From Pseudomonadota bacterium (GTDB lineage Bacteria; Pseudomonadota; Alphaproteobacteria; Sphingomonadales; Sphingomonadaceae): a stretch of DNA of 6,332 nt. The first letter of the stretch is position 1; every line of letters starts with the position of its first letter. A model generated the notes under the pieces. It made no database searches, was not told the origin of the DNA, and saw only the letters and a list, made by a program, of their open reading frames with translations. This document shows, piece after piece, positions 1-5,419 of this stretch. The translations under genes were made by a program, and so were the position numbers. The DNA lies in assembly GCA_023392555.1 (NCBI GenBank), contig JAEVYW010000028.1:1-6332 (forward strand), read 5' to 3'.

Positions 1-525
1 GTCCACATGTCGGACATCGCCTGGGGCGTCAGCGGCGAGGAAGCGCTTCAGCTTCACCACAAGGGTGAGAGCGTGAAGGCTGTCGTCCTCGACGTCGATG
101 TCGAGAAGGAGCGCATCAGCCTTGGCATGAAGCAGCTCGAGCGTGGCGGCGTGACTGCGGCCGGCGCTTCGGGCGGCGCCAAGAAGGGCGAGATCGCGAC
201 CGTCGAGGTCCTCGAAGTTCGCGACGGCGGGCTCGAGGTGCAGATCGCCGACGGTGGAGCGACCGGCTTCATCAAGCGCACCGATCTTGGCCGCGACCGC
301 GACGAGCAGCGTCCGGAGCGTTTCCAGGTCGGCCAGAAGTTCGATGCGATGATCACCGGCCTCGACCGGTCGAAGAAGCCGAACTTCTCGATCAAGGCTC
401 TGCAGATCTCGGAAGAGAAGCAGGCGGTTGCGCAGTACGGCTCGTCCGACAGCGGCGCGTCGCTGGGCGACATCCTTGGCGCGGCCCTGAAGGAAAAGCA
501 GGAAAAGGGCGCTTCGAAGAAGTAA
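1..525 (+). CDS. rpsA: 30S ribosomal protein S1, C-terminal part (5' end outside window)
   Basis: This is the C-terminal 174 residues of ribosomal protein S1, which binds mRNA on the 30S subunit and helps initiate translation of structured or weak-SD messages. The frame is open from base 1 (Val-His-Met-Ser-Asp), so the ATG at 7 is internal and not the start. The first ~45 residues are the end of one S1 (OB-fold) repeat, with the typical ending ERISLGMKQL. A complete last repeat follows at about residues 61-135 (KKGEIATVEVLEV through NFSIKAL). After it comes an acidic and lysine-rich tail ending GASKK. Alphaproteobacterial S1 usually has six repeats in about 560-570 residues, so roughly 390 residues lie outside the window. 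A strong hairpin follows 6 nt after the stop, suggesting transcription ends here rather than running into ihfB. Identification is by family motifs and by the neighbour ihfB. Confidence 0.95.
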   Translation, partial: VHMSDIAWGVSGEEALQLHHKGESVKAVVLDVDVEKERISLGMKQLERGGVTAAGASGGAKKGEIATVEVLEVRDGGLEVQIADGGATGFIKRTDLGRDRDEQRPERFQVGQKFDAMITGLDRSKKPNFSIKALQISEEKQAVAQYGSSDSGASLGDILGAALKEKQEKGASKK

Positions 526-531
526 CAGTGT

Positions 532-563
532 AAGGGGCGGCGACACTTGCGCCGCCGCCCCTT
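532..563 (+). terminator. Rho-independent terminator of rpsA
   Basis: There is an 11-bp perfect stem, 532-542 (AAGGGGCGGCG) with 553-563 (CGCCGCCCCTT), and a 10-nt loop. The GC-rich stem is followed by only a short T-rich stretch (TTTCCT). It begins 6 nt after the rpsA stop codon, as expected for an intrinsic terminator. The weak U tract is the only imperfect feature. Confidence 0.75.
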
Positions 564-579
564 TCCTGACAGCGTCAAC

Positions 580-636
580 ATGGCCTTTCGGGGGAAGGGG
601 CCGGCACTTTCAAACCGACTCGCGGGGATGACATGA
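580..636 (+). other. Possible 18-codon leader ORF overlapping the ihfB start
   Basis: An ATG at 580 opens an 18-codon frame ([18 protein letters not shown]) whose TGA (634-636) overlaps the ihfB ATG (633-635) in an ATGA arrangement, the classic geometry for translational coupling. No clear Shine-Dalgarno sequence precedes the ATG at 580, and an 18-codon frame can occur by chance. An internal in-frame ATG at 628 gives an even shorter frame with the same stop. Treat this as a candidate leader peptide only. Confidence 0.25.
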
Positions 637-929
637 TTCGCTCTGAACTGGTGCAGAAGCTTTGCGGCGACTTTCCCGACCTCACTCAGCGTGAAGTCGA
701 AGGCGTCGTGACGGCCCTGTTCGATTCCATCACGGAGCAGCTGGCCGGCGGCGGCCGTGTCGTGCTGCGCGGCTTCGGCGCCTTTTCGACGCGCCAGCGC
801 GACGCGCGCACCGGCCGCAACCCGCGCACCGGCGCACCGGTCGAAGTGGACGCCAAGCGCGTGCCCTATTTCAAGCCGGGCAAGGAAATGCGCGAGCGGC
901 TGAACTTATCGGAAGTCACGGCCGAATAG
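633..929 (+). CDS. ihfB: Integration host factor subunit beta
   Basis: This 98-residue protein belongs to the HU/IHF DNA-bending family. IHF-beta pairs with IHF-alpha and bends DNA sharply at specific sites, acting in recombination, replication and transcription. The N-terminal helices ([20 protein letters not shown]) match the IHF-beta pattern. The diagnostic core is [20 protein letters not shown], followed by [10 protein letters not shown], in which the Pro of R-N-P (around residues 67-69) is the intercalating proline of the beta arm. [13 protein letters not shown] is the conserved C-terminal block. The length fits the family (94-100). The start at 633 is chosen because the homology begins there. 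A GGGGA stretch at 624-628 serves as a close-spaced SD, and the start overlaps the stop of a tiny upstream frame. IHF-beta rather than HU is indicated by the sequence of the core and by the rpsA-ihfB order known from many proteobacteria. Its 92nd codon is a rare TTA. Confidence 0.94.
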   Translation: MIRSELVQKLCGDFPDLTQREVEGVVTALFDSITEQLAGGGRVVLRGFGAFSTRQRDARTGRNPRTGAPVEVDAKRVPYFKPGKEMRERLNLSEVTAE

Positions 930-964
930 CCTCGCGCCACTACCGTCGCGTGGCTGGCTGAAGC

Positions 965-1050
965 GCGGACGTGGCGGAACGGTAGACGCTGGGGACTTAA
1001 AATCCTCTTCCCAATCGGGAGTGTGGGTTCGATTCCCACCGTCCGCACCA
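965..1050 (+). tRNA. trnL: tRNA-Leu (anticodon UAA)
   Basis: The full class II cloverleaf can be drawn. The acceptor stem is 965-971 (GCGGACG) with 1040-1046 (CGTCCGC), followed by discriminator A1047 and encoded CCA 1048-1050. The D stem is GCG 974-976 with CGC 987-989, and the D loop contains the GG pair at 981-982. The anticodon stem 991-995/1003-1007 has one G-T wobble, and its loop CTTAAAA puts the anticodon TAA at 998-1000. The long variable arm has the stem TCCC/GGGA (1009-1012/1017-1020) typical of tRNA-Leu. The T stem GTGGG/CCCAC (1023-1027/1035-1039) has loop TTCGATT. It reads UUA and, by wobble, UUG codons, which are rare in this high-GC genome. Confidence 0.97.
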
Positions 1051-1062
1051 GCACCATGCACA

Positions 1063-1081
1063 GACCATCCGGGGGATGGTC
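1063..1081 (+). terminator. Hairpin downstream of tRNA-Leu, possible terminator or processing signal
   Basis: A perfect 8-bp stem, GACCATCC (1063-1070) with GGATGGTC (1074-1081), encloses a GGG loop 13 nt after the tRNA 3' end. No T tract follows, so intrinsic termination is not assured. It could instead guide 3' processing. Further short dyads follow (GCTCCGGAGC at 1091-1100, GAGCG/CGCTC at 1102-1115) with no obvious role. Confidence 0.45.
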
Positions 1082-1189
1082 GAGCATAGTGCTCCGGAGC
1101 GGAGCGAAGGCGCTCGCCCGCGATCTCGCTGCTAGGCGTAACACTGTCGGTCCGCGCCGGAGCAAACCTCTCCAAACCCGATGCAAATT

Positions 1190-1211
1190 GTTAATCCTGT
1201 TCGGTTAATCC
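1190..1211 (+). promoter_or_regulatory. Direct repeat GTTAATCC x2 upstream of the GGDEF-EAL gene
   Basis: The octamer GTTAATCC occurs at 1190-1197 and again at 1204-1211, with a 6-nt spacer (TGTTCG), ending 6 nt before the ATG at 1218. The 14-bp period places the copies about 1.3 helical turns apart. This AT-rich island in a GC-rich region may be a regulator site or part of the promoter. The TTAA cores are 10 nt apart, so this is not a canonical CtrA box (spacing 7). No other promoter elements are clear. Confidence 0.35.
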
Positions 1212-1217
1212 GCATGA

Positions 1218-2822
1218 ATGTCCGAGGAGTCCGGTCCGGCATCGACTAGCGTCCCGCAGCCCAAAGGGCGGCGCCATGACGTCATCGTGCTCGGCACGTT
1301 GATCTCGGCGGTCGTCCTGCTCGTCGCCAACGGATCGTCCTTTTTCAGCGAGATCAGCGCAGCCGATCCGCGGCTTGGGCCGGGGCTGGAGCTTGCGGCC
1401 ATCGCCCTGACCCTCAACGTCGCGCTGATCCTGTTCGGTTGGCGGCGCTACGTCGATCTTCAGCACGAGACCGAGCGGCGGCTCGACGGGGAGCGCCGCG
1501 CGGCCATTGCCGCGTCAACCGACGCCGTGACGGGCCTGCTCAACCGCAAGGGTTTTGCCGACGGGACCGAGGCGCTTCGCGAGCAGGTATCCGCGACGGG
1601 TGGGCAGTTGCTCATCGTTTCGCTTCAGCTTCACCGCTTCCGCAGCATCTACGATCGCCACGGATACGACGTCGGCGACATGCTGTTGCGCAATCTTGCG
1701 ACCGAGATGACGGAGAAGGCGGGCGAGGGGGCGCTCGTCGCGCGCATGAGCGGCGACGAATTCGCGATCGCCGGCGTTCTGCCCGAAAGCGGGCGGGAGG
1801 AGGCGGAGCGGCGCACAGAGGCGCTGCTGCGAGCGGTGTCGCGGCCGTACGAGATCCACGAGAAGATGATCCAGGTCGGCGCCTTTGCTGGCATGGCTGC
1901 AGCGACGGCAGCCGAAATCCGCGTGCCTTATCTGCTGCGCCGCGCCGACATTGCGCTCGACCATGCCAAGAACGGTCGCGTCGCGCGCCCGATCTGGTTC
2001 GACGCGGCGATGGAGCGCGCGCTGATCGCTCATACCGAGATCGAGCAGGGCATCCGCTTCGGCCTGGAGCACGACCAGTTCGTGCCGTTCTTCGAGCCGC
2101 AGGTCGACCTGCACACCTCGGAGATCATTGGTTTCGAAGTGCTGGCACGCTGGCGCCATCCGCTCTCGGGCATCATCTCGCCCGATCATTTCATCCCGAT
2201 CGCGGAAGAAATCGGGCTGATGGACCGCCTGTCCGAGCAGGTGATCGGCGCTGCCCTGACCCACGCACGCGACTGGGACCGCAACATCAAGATTTCGGTC
2301 AACATCTCGCCGTCGCAATTCTCCGACGGGTGGCTCGCGGAGCGCATCGTCCGCCTGATCACCGAGACGGGCTTTCCTGCGGATCGGCTGGTCATCGAGA
2401 TCACCGAGAGCTCGCTGTTCGCCGACCTCGACCTTGCGCGCTCGATCGTCGCCAGCCTGAAGAACCAGGGCATCCGCCTCGCGCTCGACGATTTCGGCAC
2501 CGGCTTCTCCTCGCTGTCGCACCTTCGGTCGCTGCCGTTCGACCTAATCAAGATCGACCGGTCGTTCGTCACGAACATCGCCGAGAGCGGCCAGAGCGTG
2601 GCGATCGTCCGGGCCGTCGCGACGCTCGCCAATGCGATCGACGTTCCGATCCTGGTTGAGGGGATCGAAACCGAGGCCGCGCATGCGGCTGTCCTGTCGC
2701 TCGGCTGCTCGAGCGGGCAGGGCTGGTACTTCGGCAAGCCGATGGATGCCGAAGCCGCCGGGCAGTTGCTGGCCAGCCGCTCCCGCGCCGCCGGCCACCG
2801 TTCGACCCGCGCCGCGGGCTAA
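1218..2822 (+). CDS. Membrane-anchored GGDEF-EAL protein, probable c-di-GMP phosphodiesterase with a degenerate cyclase domain
   Basis: This 534-residue protein probably hydrolyses cyclic di-GMP to pGpG at the inner membrane. Two hydrophobic segments lie at about residues 22-38 and 57-74, and a charged linker follows to about 98. The GGDEF domain spans about 100-255 and reads SGDEF at 178-182. The Mg-binding Asp of the first half (PleD D327) aligns with Q137, the guanine-contacting Asn (PleD N335) with Y145, and no RxxD inhibitory site precedes the motif, so cyclase activity is unlikely. The EAL domain (about 287-520) has EVL at 307-309 with the catalytic Glu, N362 (SVNIS), E394 (EITES), DDFGTGFSSL from 424, K445 and D447, E481 (EGIET) and Q501, the full metal and substrate set. 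The ATG at 1218 is the first in frame and gives a sensible N-terminus, but it lacks a good SD. The inactive GGDEF may still bind GTP as a regulator. Confidence 0.92.
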   Translation: MSEESGPASTSVPQPKGRRHDVIVLGTLISAVVLLVANGSSFFSEISAADPRLGPGLELAAIALTLNVALILFGWRRYVDLQHETERRLDGERRAAIAASTDAVTGLLNRKGFADGTEALREQVSATGGQLLIVSLQLHRFRSIYDRHGYDVGDMLLRNLATEMTEKAGEGALVARMSGDEFAIAGVLPESGREEAERRTEALLRAVSRPYEIHEKMIQVGAFAGMAAATAAEIRVPYLLRRADIALDHAKNGRVARPIWFDAAMERALIAHTEIEQGIRFGLEHDQFVPFFEPQVDLHTSEIIGFEVLARWRHPLSGIISPDHFIPIAEEIGLMDRLSEQVIGAALTHARDWDRNIKISVNISPSQFSDGWLAERIVRLITETGFPADRLVIEITESSLFADLDLARSIVASLKNQGIRLALDDFGTGFSSLSHLRSLPFDLIKIDRSFVTNIAESGQSVAIVRAVATLANAIDVPILVEGIETEAAHAAVLSLGCSSGQGWYFGKPMDAEAAGQLLASRSRAAGHRSTRAAG

Positions 2823-2836
2823 TTCACTGCTCTGAC

Positions 2837-2872
2837 GGTTCCCTCGCGTCCCGTGCTGGGACGTCGGGAGCC
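2837..2872 (+). terminator. Hairpin after the GGDEF-EAL gene, candidate terminator
   Basis: An outer 7-bp stem (2837-2843 with 2866-2872, one G-T wobble) and an inner 6-bp stem CGTCCC/GGGACG (2847-2852 with 2858-2863) are separated by a small internal loop of 3 and 2 nt and capped by GTGCT. It starts 14 nt after the stop codon. No T tract follows, so Rho-independent termination is only possible. Confidence 0.45.
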
Positions 2873-2882
2873 TATGCCCGAA

Positions 2883-2900
2883 ATCCGCCGTTGTGCGGAT
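2883..2900. promoter_or_regulatory. Dyad ATCCGC-N6-GCGGAT in the promoter region of the small membrane protein
   Basis: This perfect inverted repeat has 6-bp arms (2883-2888 and 2895-2900) and a 6-nt spacer. It lies between the preceding hairpin and the TTAA-N7-TTAA box. It could be an operator for a dimeric regulator or a short RNA hairpin. No family is assigned. Confidence 0.35.
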
Positions 2901-2902
2901 GG

Positions 2903-2917
2903 TTAAAGGCATCTTAA
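2903..2917. promoter_or_regulatory. Predicted CtrA-binding box TTAA-N7-TTAA
   Basis: TTAA at 2903-2906 and TTAA at 2914-2917 are separated by exactly 7 nt (AGGCATC), the core consensus of the alphaproteobacterial cell-cycle regulator CtrA. Eight fixed A/T bases at this spacing are very unlikely by chance in DNA this GC-rich. The box lies 9 nt before the ATG at 2927 and partly overlaps its SD. If it is functional it may repress, or the transcript may start very close to the gene. Confidence 0.5.
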
Positions 2918-2926
2918 GAGTTGTGA

Positions 2927-3097
2927 ATGCGAGTGCTCAGGTCAGCGACCGCTATCGATCCGCTAAGCTTCGGCCGGCGTGCTGCGCCGGAGCCCGAAGG
3001 CTTCGAAGTCCCGGCCCCGGCCGTCAGCGACGACCTCCGCCTGTTCGCGAACACGTTCGCGATCGGCTTCCTCTTTGTCGCCGTCTTTATCTTCTGA
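2927..3097 (+). CDS. Small C-terminally anchored membrane protein (56 aa)
   Basis: I do not recognise a named family. The frame MRVLRSATAIDPLSFGRRAA continues through a Pro/Glu-rich stretch (PEPEGFEVPAPAV) to SDDLRLFANTF and ends in a single hydrophobic segment, AIGFLFVAVFIF, at residues 45-56. A short soluble N-terminal part and a membrane helix at the very C-terminus describe a tail-anchored protein. The start ATG at 2927 is the first possible one, because an in-frame TGA (2924-2926) lies directly upstream. AAGAG at 2916-2920 is an SD at 6-nt spacing. Composition is coding-like, with acidic and hydrophobic clusters not expected of random GC-rich DNA. The competing frame at 2893-3102 gives an Arg/Pro-rich product typical of a shadow. 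A CtrA-type box precedes it, hinting at a cell-cycle or envelope role, which is inference only. Confidence 0.65.
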   Translation: MRVLRSATAIDPLSFGRRAAPEPEGFEVPAPAVSDDLRLFANTFAIGFLFVAVFIF

Positions 3098-3110
3098 TCT
3101 GAGAGGCCGT

Positions 3111-3129
3111 CACGCGAGTTAATCGCGTG
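3111..3129. terminator. Hairpin between convergent genes, weak terminator candidate
   Basis: The inverted repeat CACGCG (3111-3116) and CGCGTG (3124-3129) has a 7-nt loop, AGTTAAT. It sits in the 32-nt gap between the small membrane protein stop (3097) and the convergent transporter stop (3130). It is symmetric and so could serve both strands, but it has no T tract on either. Confidence 0.35.
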
Positions 3130-4464
3130 CTAGGCTTGGTGCCCCTTGCTAGGCTCGTCGCAGGCGAGATGGAGCTTGTAGCCCAGCCAGGCCGCGACGA
3201 CGCTTGCCAGCGCGACCAGGAATAGAGTCTCCGCAACCGAGACGCCGACCAGCACCAGCCCCGTCAGGATCAGCGTCGCCGCGACCATTGCGCCCGAATT
3301 GACGATGTTGTTCGCGGCGACCGTGCGCGCAGTTTCCGACTTCGGAACGGTCGTCGTCAGGAAGGCATAGAGCGGCACCACGAACATGCCGCCGGATACG
3401 GCCACTCCGAACAGGTCGAGGACTACGGCCCAGCCGAGCGGGTGGTGCAGGAATTCGGCCATGCCCACGAGCTCGGGCGAAGGCGGCCAGTTGTGCGTCA
3501 GCCAGTAGAGCAGCAGCACGAACACGCCCATGCAGAGCGCCGATTGCGGCGCGTACCGGGCCGAGACTTCGCCCTGGAGCATCCGGTTGATTGCGACGGA
3601 ACCGACGGCGACGCCCACAGAGAAGACGGAAAGGAACAGGGTCGCGACGCTCTGGTCGGCATAGAGCACGTTCTTCACGAGCGGCGGGAATTGCGCGGCG
3701 AGGACCGCGCCCATGGCCCAGAAGAAGCTGATCGACAGGATCGCCAGGAACAGGCGCGGGATGTGGAGAGTCGCGCTGACCAACCGGATCGAGGCGCGAA
3801 TGATGTGCCAGTCCATCCCGGGCTCCGGATATTCGGGATCGTCGGGAACGTCCGAAGGCGGGGCGGGGGGCACGAACCGGGCCGCGAGCCGGCCGATTAC
3901 CGCCACGATCAGCACCGCCACCGACGCGAGCTCGGCATGGTAGCTGCCGTCCGGCCGCTGAAGGACGAGCAGGCCGCCAAGGATCGTACCGCCCAGGATG
4001 GCGATGTAAGTGCCGGCTTCGACGAGGCCGGTCCCGCCGAGCACTTCATCGCGCTCGAGGTGCTGCGGCAGGATCGCGTATTTGATCGGCCCGAAGAAGG
4101 TCGAGTGCACGCCCATCGCTGTCAGCGCCACCAGCAGAAGCGGGATGTTGTGGAGCAGGAGTCCCGCCGCCCCGAAGACCATGATCGCGATCTCGGCCGT
4201 CTTCACGATGCGGATGATGCGCGCCTTGTCGAGCGCGTCGGCAAGCTGGCCCGCAAGTGCCGAGAGGAGGAAGAAGGGCAGGATGAACAGCCCCCCGGCA
4301 ACAGCGCTGAACGCCGCCTCCTGCTCCGCGTCGCGATAGATGCCGTAGATGACCAGCAGGACCATCGACGTGCGGAAAAGGTTGTCGTTGAACGCGCCCA
4401 GGAACTGGGTCGTGAAGATCGGCCAGAAGCGCCGGGTCCGGAGAAGGTGAAGGGAGTCCTGCAT
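3130..4464 (-). CDS. MFS permease, LplT-like (lysophospholipid transporter family)
   Basis: This 444-residue inner-membrane permease has about 12 hydrophobic segments. The N-terminus carries the LplT-type signature QFLGAFNDNLF (about residues 20-30). Motif A follows TM2 (AGQLADALDKARIIRIVKTA, 71-90). Around 123-136 is FFGPIKYAILPQHL, and at 144-164 TGLVEAGTYIAILGGTILGG, both close to the pattern in E. coli LplT, which flips lysophosphatidylethanolamine inward for re-acylation. A Pro/Asp-rich loop (about 196-216) joins the two halves. Related proteins are often fused to acyltransferase and acyl-ACP synthetase domains. This one is stand-alone and has no such gene beside it here. The start at 4464 is chosen because homology begins at MQDSLHLLRTRRFWPIF. 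The frame stays open to 4605, but that extension is Arg-rich and not transporter-like. AGG about 5 nt upstream is a weak SD. The substrate is inferred from family resemblance. Confidence 0.88.
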   Translation of the reverse strand: MQDSLHLLRTRRFWPIFTTQFLGAFNDNLFRTSMVLLVIYGIYRDAEQEAAFSAVAGGLFILPFFLLSALAGQLADALDKARIIRIVKTAEIAIMVFGAAGLLLHNIPLLLVALTAMGVHSTFFGPIKYAILPQHLERDEVLGGTGLVEAGTYIAILGGTILGGLLVLQRPDGSYHAELASVAVLIVAVIGRLAARFVPPAPPSDVPDDPEYPEPGMDWHIIRASIRLVSATLHIPRLFLAILSISFFWAMGAVLAAQFPPLVKNVLYADQSVATLFLSVFSVGVAVGSVAINRMLQGEVSARYAPQSALCMGVFVLLLYWLTHNWPPSPELVGMAEFLHHPLGWAVVLDLFGVAVSGGMFVVPLYAFLTTTVPKSETARTVAANNIVNSGAMVAATLILTGLVLVGVSVAETLFLVALASVVAAWLGYKLHLACDEPSKGHQA

Positions 4465-4778
4465 CGGCCTGATCAGGCGATGGGGGCCATAAGAATGGTC
4501 ATCGCGTCGGGTGTAGCGGCTGTGCCGCGAGGGGCAAGGCGTCGTCGGGCGGGCGAGAGCGCGCTCCGCAATGCAACGGCGCGCGGTTGCCCGCGGCCGT
4601 CGCACCCGTGGGACGCCACCCGCAGCCCCTCGACAGTCGGGCCGGTTGCTGTTTGGGGCCGCAGCCGACCTGACGGGTTGCGGACATACAGAAGGCCAGG
4701 TGCAGCCTTGCGACCAAAGTGCACATTTTGTGCGTCTGCCAGGCCGGCCATTGCGCGGTTGCGGTTACGCTTCGCGGC
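4465..4778. other. Divergent intergenic region without a convincing gene
   Basis: These 314 bases separate the - strand transporter from the + strand small zinc-type protein. Open frames exist on both strands, but they give Arg/Pro/Gly-rich products with no recognisable motif or credible start. The only structure seen is a short dyad at 4721-4733. Promoters for the two flanking genes must lie here, but no clear -35/-10 pair stands out. Confidence 0.6.
4721..4733. promoter_or_regulatory. Dyad GCACA-TTT-TGTGC, possible operator
   Basis: This perfect inverted repeat has 5-bp arms and a 3-nt AT spacer, 45 nt upstream of the ATG at 4779. Its position suits an operator of the small Cys-rich gene. 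No regulator is assigned. Confidence 0.3.
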
Positions 4779-4946
4779 ATGAGCAAACCGGAACTGCCGC
4801 CCTGCTCGGTGCTGAGGTGCGAAAGTGCGGCCGGCGCTGTCGTGGACGGTTCTCTCTTATGCGCCCAGCACGCTGTCGAGGCGATGCAGCGGCGGAAGCT
4901 GTCGCGCGAGGTTGGGGGCGCGCCCCGGCCGAACCTGGGCACTTAG
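4779..4946 (+). CDS. Small Cys/His-rich protein, putative zinc-binding (55 aa)
   Basis: I do not recognise a named family. The 55-residue product MSKPELPPCSVLRCESAAGA continues to VVDGSLLCAQHAVEAMQRRK and a basic tail. C9, C14, C28 and H31 form a C-x4-C-x13-C-x2-H pattern that could bind one zinc ion. The segment DGSLLCAQHA resembles small bacterial zinc-finger proteins with a C..C...DG..LC..HA layout. The ATG at 4779 is chosen because it puts the Cys cluster near the N-terminus and removes a low-quality extension. A GTG at 4719 would add 20 residues. No strong SD is visible, which lowers confidence. The stop is 2 nt from the stop of the convergent HTH gene, a tight packing that mildly supports both being real. 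Cysteines are otherwise uncommon in this window. Confidence 0.55.
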   Translation: MSKPELPPCSVLRCESAAGAVVDGSLLCAQHAVEAMQRRKLSREVGGAPRPNLGT

Positions 4947-4948
4947 CT

Positions 4949-5419
4949 TCACCTGACAAGAAGAACGCCGTCCCGCAGGCTGTCGTTCGCGAACCGCGTC
5001 ACGGCTTCCAGCTGCCTGCGCACCAGCTCCAGAGCAGAATCCTCGTTCACCTTCCCGGGCGGCAGGGCGATTTCACCAGAGTCCGTACGGATGAGCGAGC
5101 CGCTCCCGATGAGGTGCTGCACGCGGCGCCGAACGGTTTCGCGATTGAGGCCTGTCGCCGCCGCGATCGACGCGACGTTGCACCCTTGGAGCTGCTCAAG
5201 CGGAAGATAGTTGCTCAGCGCGTGATACTTGGGGTCGAGCTGCGTCCTCATCAGCTTCTCGGACGTGATTGAGATGACGGCGAGGATGATGAGCACGTTG
5301 TGCGGATCGAGGCGGTCACGTCGCCAAAGCTCCATCGACCGCATCAACATGGTCGCGGCGCGGATCGCCGTCTTCCTGCTGTTCGCGGTCGCTTGTTCCT
5401 CATCGATGATCAGCTGCAT
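4949..5419 (-). CDS. Helix-turn-helix transcriptional regulator-like protein (156 aa)
   Basis: This is a probable DNA-binding regulator. Residues 1-75 are mostly helical and partly hydrophobic (NVLIILAVISITSEKLMRTQ, about 41-60) and could form a dimerisation domain. A winged-HTH-like segment follows at about 80-122. NVASIAAATGLNRETVRRRV fits helix-turn-recognition helix, then QHLIGSGSLIRTDSGEIALP resembles a wing. The ETVRRRV recognition helix is like those in MarR, GntR or Rrf2-type domains, but the whole protein does not match a family I can name. A last helix (VNEDSALELVRRQLEAVTRF) closes the protein. The ATG at 5419 has AAAGGGG upstream at about 9-nt spacing. The first codons overlap by 10 nt the end of the monooxygenase remnant upstream on the same strand. 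Targets are unknown, though dyads at 4721 and 5673 flank it. No signal peptide or metal site is seen. Confidence 0.75.
   Translation of the reverse strand: MQLIIDEEQATANSRKTAIRAATMLMRSMELWRRDRLDPHNVLIILAVISITSEKLMRTQLDPKYHALSNYLPLEQLQGCNVASIAAATGLNRETVRRRVQHLIGSGSLIRTDSGEIALPPGKVNEDSALELVRRQLEAVTRFANDSLRDGVLLVR

Noticed and set aside
936..954. GCCAC/GTGGC hairpin between ihfB and the tRNA as a terminator
   Set aside because: It has only 5 bp, a 9-nt loop and no T tract, so it is too weak to call.
1030..1056. Attachment site for an integrative element at the tRNA-Leu 3' end
   Set aside because: No integrase gene follows and no further copy of the tRNA 3' end was seen. Only the hexamer GCACCA is doubled at 1045-1056.
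1191..1208. Two TTAA sequences before the GGDEF-EAL gene as a CtrA box
   Set aside because: The spacing is 10 nt, not the 7 nt of the consensus. Reported instead as a direct repeat.
1224..1229. GAGGAG as a ribosome binding site for a later start of the GGDEF-EAL gene
   Set aside because: No ATG, GTG or TTG lies at a usable in-frame distance downstream, so it is part of the coding sequence.
1515..2522. Long - strand open frame (335 codons) inside the GGDEF-EAL gene
   Set aside because: It is antisense to conserved EAL catalytic motifs, its composition is shadow-like, and it has no recognisable domain.
1439..2659. Second + strand open frame (406 codons) within the GGDEF-EAL gene
   Set aside because: The product is extremely Arg/Ala/Pro-rich, a frame shadow of the real reading frame.
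2893..3102. 69-codon + strand frame over the small membrane protein
   Set aside because: It is Arg/Pro/Cys-rich with no SD at its start. The overlapping frame at 2927-3097 has an SD, an upstream stop and a membrane helix.
3442..4782. Long + strand open frame (446 codons) opposite the transporter
   Set aside because: The product is rich in Arg, Glu, His and Asp with no motif, a mirror of GC-rich transporter codons. The - strand frame has clear family signatures and membrane segments.
4571..5272. + strand frame of 233 codons across the intergenic region and the HTH gene
   Set aside because: It spans two better supported genes, its composition is Arg/Ala-rich, and it has no motif.
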